Shown here: piece by piece, positions 32,807 through 36,515 of the stretch
Position numbering within the stretch: the first letter of the stretch is position 1
Layout: each line of letters starts with the position of its first letter
Source of the DNA: Desulfotomaculaceae bacterium
GTDB lineage: Bacteria > Bacillota > Desulfotomaculia > Desulfotomaculales > Pelotomaculaceae
Assembly (NCBI GenBank): GCA_028709235.1
Contig: JAQVXL010000020.1
Span: 1-36,515 of the forward strand
Length of the DNA: 36,515 nucleotides
Reading direction: 5' to 3'
Program-made: the position numbers and the translations under genes
Notes under the pieces: model-generated
Databases searched by the model: none
Told to the model about the DNA's origin: nothing
What the model saw: the letters and a program-made list of their open reading frames with translations, nothing else

Positions 32807-34087
32807 TTGACTGCAAAAATCTTATCGCTTAAATCAAAAGAGCATGAGGACTGGTCGGATTGGCGGTGGCAAATGCGATACCGGATCCAGTCGGTGGAAG
32901 GACTATCCAGGTGCCTTGATTTTACCGCTGACGAAAAACAAAGCATGCAAATGGCCAGTGATGTTTTCCCGATGGCGATTACACCTTATTACGCATCGTT
33001 AATCAACAAGGATGACCCCGGATGCCCCATTCGGATGCAGTGTACTCCAGACTACCGGGAATTAATTGAAGGGCAGGGCGATATGGACGACCCGTTACAC
33101 GAAGACTCTGACTCCCCCGTGCCGGGGTTGACCCACCGCTATCCCGACCGGGTGCTGCTTCTGGTCACCAATGAGTGTTCTATGTACTGCCGTCACTGTA
33201 CCCGCAAACGCAAAGTGGGCGATAACAACACCTGTGTTAATGATCGGGATATTGGCCGGGGGATTGATTATATTAAAAAACATCCTGAAATCCGCGATGT
33301 TCTGTTGTCGGGAGGAGATCCCTTGATTCTTTCCAGCGCCCGCCTGGAACGGATCATCCGCAAAGTGCGAGAAATACCTCATGTACAGGTAATCCGCATC
33401 GGCACCCGCACTCCGGTAGTGATGCCCCAGCGCATTACTGATGAACTGGTCAAGATGCTCAAAAAGTACCATCCGGTCTGGATCAATACCCATTTCAACC
33501 ACCCCCGTGAATTTACGCCCGATTCTACACAGGCCCTGGCCAGGCTGGCTGACGCCGGAATTCCCCTGGGCAACCAAACAGTTTTGCTCAGGGGTGTTAA
33601 CGACTGCCCGACGATTATGAAAAAACTGGTCCACCTCCTGGTAAAAAACCGTGTTCGTCCGTACTATCTATACCAGTGTGATTTATCACGCGGCATTGAA
33701 CATTTCCGTACCCCTGTAGCCAAAGGGATCGAGATCATGGAGTCCTTAATCGGTCACACTTCCGGCTTTGCCATTCCCCGATATGTAGTGGACGCGCCGG
33801 GCGGCGGAGGCAAGATCCCGGTTCTGCCTAATTACCAGCTGTCCATGACCAATACAAAAACAGTATTGCGCAATTACGAAGGGGTTATCTGTGTTTATGA
33901 GGAACCTGAAAACGCTGAATCTGTTTGTCCGGCGGCCTGTACCATATGCGACCCCAATGCCAGACAAGAACCGGTAGGCCTGCAAAAGCTCCTTGATTCT
34001 AATATACCAATAGTCAGCCTGATCCCGGAAGGAAACCGCCGTAAGGCTCGCTGTACTATTGGTAAAGGAAAAGCGCATGGCTGTTAG
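32807..34087 (+). CDS. ablA: Lysine 2,3-aminomutase (AblA/KamA)
   Basis: Radical-SAM, PLP-dependent enzyme converting L-lysine to L-beta-lysine. The start is TTG at 32807: GGAGGTG lies 9 bases upstream, giving 426 residues. The radical-SAM cysteines are in CSMYCRHCTRKRK (about C124, C128, C131), followed by VLLSGGDPLIL. The PLP lysine lies in DAPGGGGKIPV. A Cys-rich C-terminal tail (VCPAACTICDPNAR) resembles the zinc site of KamA. With ablB it makes the compatible solute N-epsilon-acetyl-beta-lysine, here under the c-di-AMP riboswitch. The stop overlaps ablB by 11 bases. Confidence 0.95.
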   Translation: MTAKILSLKSKEHEDWSDWRWQMRYRIQSVEGLSRCLDFTADEKQSMQMASDVFPMAITPYYASLINKDDPGCPIRMQCTPDYRELIEGQGDMDDPLHEDSDSPVPGLTHRYPDRVLLLVTNECSMYCRHCTRKRKVGDNNTCVNDRDIGRGIDYIKKHPEIRDVLLSGGDPLILSSARLERIIRKVREIPHVQVIRIGTRTPVVMPQRITDELVKMLKKYHPVWINTHFNHPREFTPDSTQALARLADAGIPLGNQTVLLRGVNDCPTIMKKLVHLLVKNRVRPYYLYQCDLSRGIEHFRTPVAKGIEIMESLIGHTSGFAIPRYVVDAPGGGGKIPVLPNYQLSMTNTKTVLRNYEGVICVYEEPENAESVCPAACTICDPNARQEPVGLQKLLDSNIPIVSLIPEGNRRKARCTIGKGKAHGC

Positions 34088-34964
34088 TATGAAAATTCCG
34101 GCGCAGCCGGGTCAAGATCGCCAGGCAGAAATTACAGGCCGCGACTTTAACTGTCACATTCTTGTATCTCCGTTCAACAGGCGGATAACAGTAAATAGAT
34201 TTAACCTGACCCGGCCGGATGGCGCGGCGGAAATGGCGCAGGTTCTTACGGAAAAGGCCCGGGCCCAGGGTCTTGACAAAATATGGCTCAAGTCCTCTGC
34301 CAGGTGGGTAAGTGCTTTTTTGGACAGCAGCATGAAGCTGGAGGCAACCATTCCCGGGTATTATCAGGGTGAAGACCCGACCCTGGTCTTTGCCAGGTAT
34401 CTAAGCGCCAGCAGGCAAACTCCTTCAAACAGCAGCAGCATCGAACTGGCAGAAAAATTAATTTCCGGTCTTAAAACAGAAACCAGCAAACGAATCCTGC
34501 CAGCCGGCATTACGCTTAAATGGGCGCAGCGGGAGCACTGTGCAGACCTGGCCAGGTTATTCAGCAGGGTTTTCCCCACGTATCCTTTCCCGGTTGACGA
34601 CCCTGATTACATTGAGTATACGCTGGACAAGGGCGTCTGCTATATATCAGCCTGGCATAACGGTGAACTGGTAGCCGCGTCTTCAGCAGAAACTAACTGG
34701 CCCCAGAAAAATGCGGAGATGACGGACTTTGCCACACTCCCCCGATGGAGAGGGCACGGTCTGGCCAATTGTCTCCTGGCCCGGATGGAATCCCGCCTGC
34801 AAGACGAAGGGTACCGGTGCCTGTATACCATTGCCCGCAGCAGTTCGATCGGGATGAACAAGGTCTTCGCAGGCGCTGGCTACGGCTTTAACGGAGTATT
34901 AATCAACAACTGTAACATCAGCGGGGATTTTGAAGACATGAACGTGTGGTCAAAAATTCTATGA
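34077..34964 (+). CDS. ablB: Beta-lysine N-acetyltransferase (AblB)
   Basis: Acetyl-CoA-dependent transferase that acetylates the epsilon-amino group of beta-lysine. Of about 295 residues, the N-terminal half (to about 135) is a mixed alpha-beta domain, and the C-terminal GNAT domain has the acetyl-CoA loop WRGHGLANCLLARMES and the end strand FAGAGYGFNGVLINN. I chose ATG at 34077 (AAAGGAAA upstream); a TTG six codons earlier would extend it without better context. The overlap with ablA points to tight coupling. The pair is known from methanogens and a few anaerobic bacteria. Confidence 0.93.
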   Translation: MAVSMKIPAQPGQDRQAEITGRDFNCHILVSPFNRRITVNRFNLTRPDGAAEMAQVLTEKARAQGLDKIWLKSSARWVSAFLDSSMKLEATIPGYYQGEDPTLVFARYLSASRQTPSNSSSIELAEKLISGLKTETSKRILPAGITLKWAQREHCADLARLFSRVFPTYPFPVDDPDYIEYTLDKGVCYISAWHNGELVAASSAETNWPQKNAEMTDFATLPRWRGHGLANCLLARMESRLQDEGYRCLYTIARSSSIGMNKVFAGAGYGFNGVLINNCNISGDFEDMNVWSKIL

Positions 34965-35087
34965 CGTTACCCCCTTGATTATAAAGGCCTGGTTGTTTAT
35001 ATTCACATCCTTCATCATGGTTCACTATCCAGCGGTACAGCTCCATTAATTCATATATTGGTTTTCTATGCTTAACCGGGTTGAAAG

Positions 35088-35140
35088 TAAACCAGGCAAG
35101 GACTTCTCCCAACCTTTAGGAGAGGTCCCTGCCTGGTTAA
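35088..35140. repeat. Long inverted repeat between ablB and the acidic stalk protein
   Basis: Two arms of about 20 bases (35088-35109, starting near AACCAGGCAAGGAC, and 35119-35140, ending near GCCTGGTT) match with two exceptions that become G-U pairs in minus-strand RNA. A T-rich tract follows only weakly. It may terminate either flanking gene or be a copy of a dispersed element. The rest of the 254-base gap shows nothing. Confidence 0.55.
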
Positions 35141-35218
35141 TTTAGAAATTCAGGCAAGTCGCTAAACTTATGGCAATACTTTGCCTGTTGACCGTTTCCG
35201 GCCTGGGTGTCAATATGG

Positions 35219-36274
35219 CTAAGACAGCCGGCCGCGATCCACATCATAATTGTAACTGTCTAATCTTTTATTATCGTCATTCCGGAAATCAATATACACG
35301 GTTGTAACATCAAAGCCCTCGGCATCGAAAGTGTCCGCAATGTCCTCACCAATATCTATCACGTCCGCCTTTATGTCGCGGGCAAAGTCTAAATCATCCC
35401 AGTCATCCAGCACATCGTCATCCGCTGTTAGTCTAGCCGAGACTTCTTCATCATCCTCATCGTAAGAAACATCGGTCACGGTAAAATCCAAACCACTGAC
35501 ATCATAACTGCTGCCTTCAATGTCGTCCTCAACATCAGCTGCGTCTGAGCCACCGCCCCGGTAGTCATCGTCATAAAAAGTTACCCTGAGCTTGCTTTTA
35601 CCGTTCTTGTTGAATTTAACTAAAACGTCGTCGCTGTCAATATCTATTATTTTTCCGCTGACATACGTGTTCTTAGACAATTCATCCTGAATATCGCCCA
35701 CCAGGTCTTCAATCCAGCCCTCGATGTTCCTGTCGGTCAGTTCTTCCCATTCATCATCGAAGTCATCCAGGTCGACTTCGATCTCAACATCAACGTCGCC
35801 TTCGTCACCGTCCAGGATGATGTCTTCAATCTCCACGTCCCTCAGTTCGTCGAAGTCGGAGAGCAGGTCATCTTCCAGGTCGCGGAGATCCGGATCTTCT
35901 TCCTTATTCTGATAAGCCTCCAACTGGGCTTTTAATTTGGCATTTTCAGCCTTCAGCGCTTCCAGTTCAGCTTCCAGTTCAAGCGCAGAAGTTGATCCGG
36001 TGATCTTCACCGCGTTGAGCCAGTCCACCCATTCCACATTAAGTCCCATCGCTTCTGCCGCCAGCCTGATTGGCACATATGTCCTTCCTTCACTGGTGAC
36101 AATAAACGGTTCCCCCATACCGGGTTCCGGGGTGACCACATTGCCGTTCGTCATAATGATGATCCCGCGGTATGTAGCTTCGATCATCTTAGCGCCTGTG
36201 GTGGCGCTTGCTGTTGCGGCCAGTGACAGGGTTAGAGCCACTGTCAACAGTATAATAACAATCTTTTTCTTCAT
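35219..36274 (-). CDS. Secreted acidic protein with copper-amine-oxidase-N-like stalk domain
   Basis: Protein of 351 residues. A signal peptide (KKKIVIILLTVALTLSLAATASA) is followed by a stalk domain of the copper amine oxidase N type (VTPEPGMGEPFIVTSEGRTYVPIRLAAEAMG then VEWVDWLNAVKIT), a coiled coil (LELEAELEALKAENAKLKAQLEAY, about 97-122) and a C-terminal region of about 220 residues extremely rich in Asp/Glu (RDLEDDLLSDFDE, DGDEGDVDVEIEVDLDD). The ATG at 36274 has AAGGAG 8 bases upstream; a GTG three codons earlier overlaps that site. It is probably exposed on or outside the cell; calcium or metal binding is a guess from charge alone. Confidence 0.85.
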   Translation of the reverse strand: MKKKIVIILLTVALTLSLAATASATTGAKMIEATYRGIIIMTNGNVVTPEPGMGEPFIVTSEGRTYVPIRLAAEAMGLNVEWVDWLNAVKITGSTSALELEAELEALKAENAKLKAQLEAYQNKEEDPDLRDLEDDLLSDFDELRDVEIEDIILDGDEGDVDVEIEVDLDDFDDEWEELTDRNIEGWIEDLVGDIQDELSKNTYVSGKIIDIDSDDVLVKFNKNGKSKLRVTFYDDDYRGGGSDAADVEDDIEGSSYDVSGLDFTVTDVSYDEDDEEVSARLTADDDVLDDWDDLDFARDIKADVIDIGEDIADTFDAEGFDVTTVYIDFRNDDNKRLDSYNYDVDRGRLS

Positions 36275-36380
36275 TCTTACCACTCCTTCGCAACATTCTT
36301 TAGCTGATCAACTAATGTATACGGCCCCAAAACTTAAATTCGAACATAAAACACCCCCCGCCATTGGCAAAAATAAACCT

Positions 36381-36419
36381 GATTAGCTAATCTTTTATTC
36401 GACAAATATCTTATATTTG
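36381..36419. promoter_or_regulatory. Palindromes upstream of the acidic stalk-protein gene
   Basis: GATTAGCTAATC (36381-36392) and CAAATAT-CTT-ATATTTG (36403-36419) are two separate perfect palindromes in the AT-rich upstream region. They may be operators, but no clear promoter pair was found and the remainder to the window edge holds no gene. Confidence 0.35.
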
Positions 36420-36515
36420 GAGTATACCTATTAAATTTTACCAGGGCAAGGTTTGTCTCTGCCAGAGGCAACTAAATTTTAGCTGAAAACTAAATGAACC
36501 TTCATTAATCTTATG

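Noticed and set aside
34918-35112. Minus-strand 64-codon frame starting at TTG beside the long hairpin
   Set aside because: No ribosome binding site of note, overlap with the 3' end of ablB, part of it inside the hairpin, and no recognisable motif. A decayed remnant is possible but not supported.

Overview
The window reads as chromosomal DNA from a strictly anaerobic, endospore-forming Clostridia-type Firmicute. The nearest fit is the Desulfotomaculum/Pelotomaculum group of Peptococcaceae, but that is inferred from gene content and not from a phylogeny. Support comes from the sporulation regulators Gin (CsfB) and BofA, AbrB, a large Bacillus-type SRP RNA, a ferredoxin-linked 2-oxoacid oxidoreductase, hybrid-cluster protein, a T-box leader and frequent TTG/GTG starts behind strong purine-rich ribosome binding sites.

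Most of the window, from 27 kb down to 1 kb on the minus strand, is the chain known from near the origin of Bacillus subtilis: tRNA-Ser, SRP RNA, dnaX, ebfC/ybaB, recR, bofA, [a 2-oxoacid oxidoreductase operon replaces the rRNA operon], gin/csfB, a YaaO-type PLP decarboxylase, tmk, holB, ricT (yaaT), yabA, rsmI, abrB (plus strand), T-box-metG, tatD, [cobO and a UPF0158 gene inserted], yabE, [inserted block], rsmA (ksgA), and a YkuK-like gene. rnmV, which lies between yabE and ksgA in Bacillus, is absent. In that place is a minus-strand block of five genes: a membrane zinc-ribbon protein, a TetR regulator, a DUF5685 protein, a J-domain protein and a short Hsp70. A good promoter (TTGAAA, 17 bp, TATAAT) with a TGACA-CCC-TGTCA palindrome in its spacer precedes the block. 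This looks like a self-regulated, largely undescribed chaperone unit. The DUF5685 protein carries Asp-rich motifs that resemble squalene/phytoene synthases.

From 26.9 to 36.5 kb the content is accessory: a DEAD-box helicase, a truncated SLOG/TIGR00725-type remnant found outside the long ORFs, a small HisKA-like protein without the phosphoacceptor histidine, and a nitrosative-stress cluster. That cluster is a Crp/Fnr regulator divergent from a ferredoxin-domain protein and hcp, with a GTAAC-N4-GTTAC palindrome between them. After an MscS channel comes an osmoadaptation unit: ablA-ablB for N-epsilon-acetyl-beta-lysine synthesis, preceded by a c-di-AMP (ydaO-type) riboswitch and an intrinsic terminator. 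The last gene encodes a secreted, extremely acidic protein with a copper-amine-oxidase-N-like stalk domain.

No CRISPR array, insertion sequence, phage gene or rRNA was seen. All calls are by reading motifs and synteny; no database search was run.
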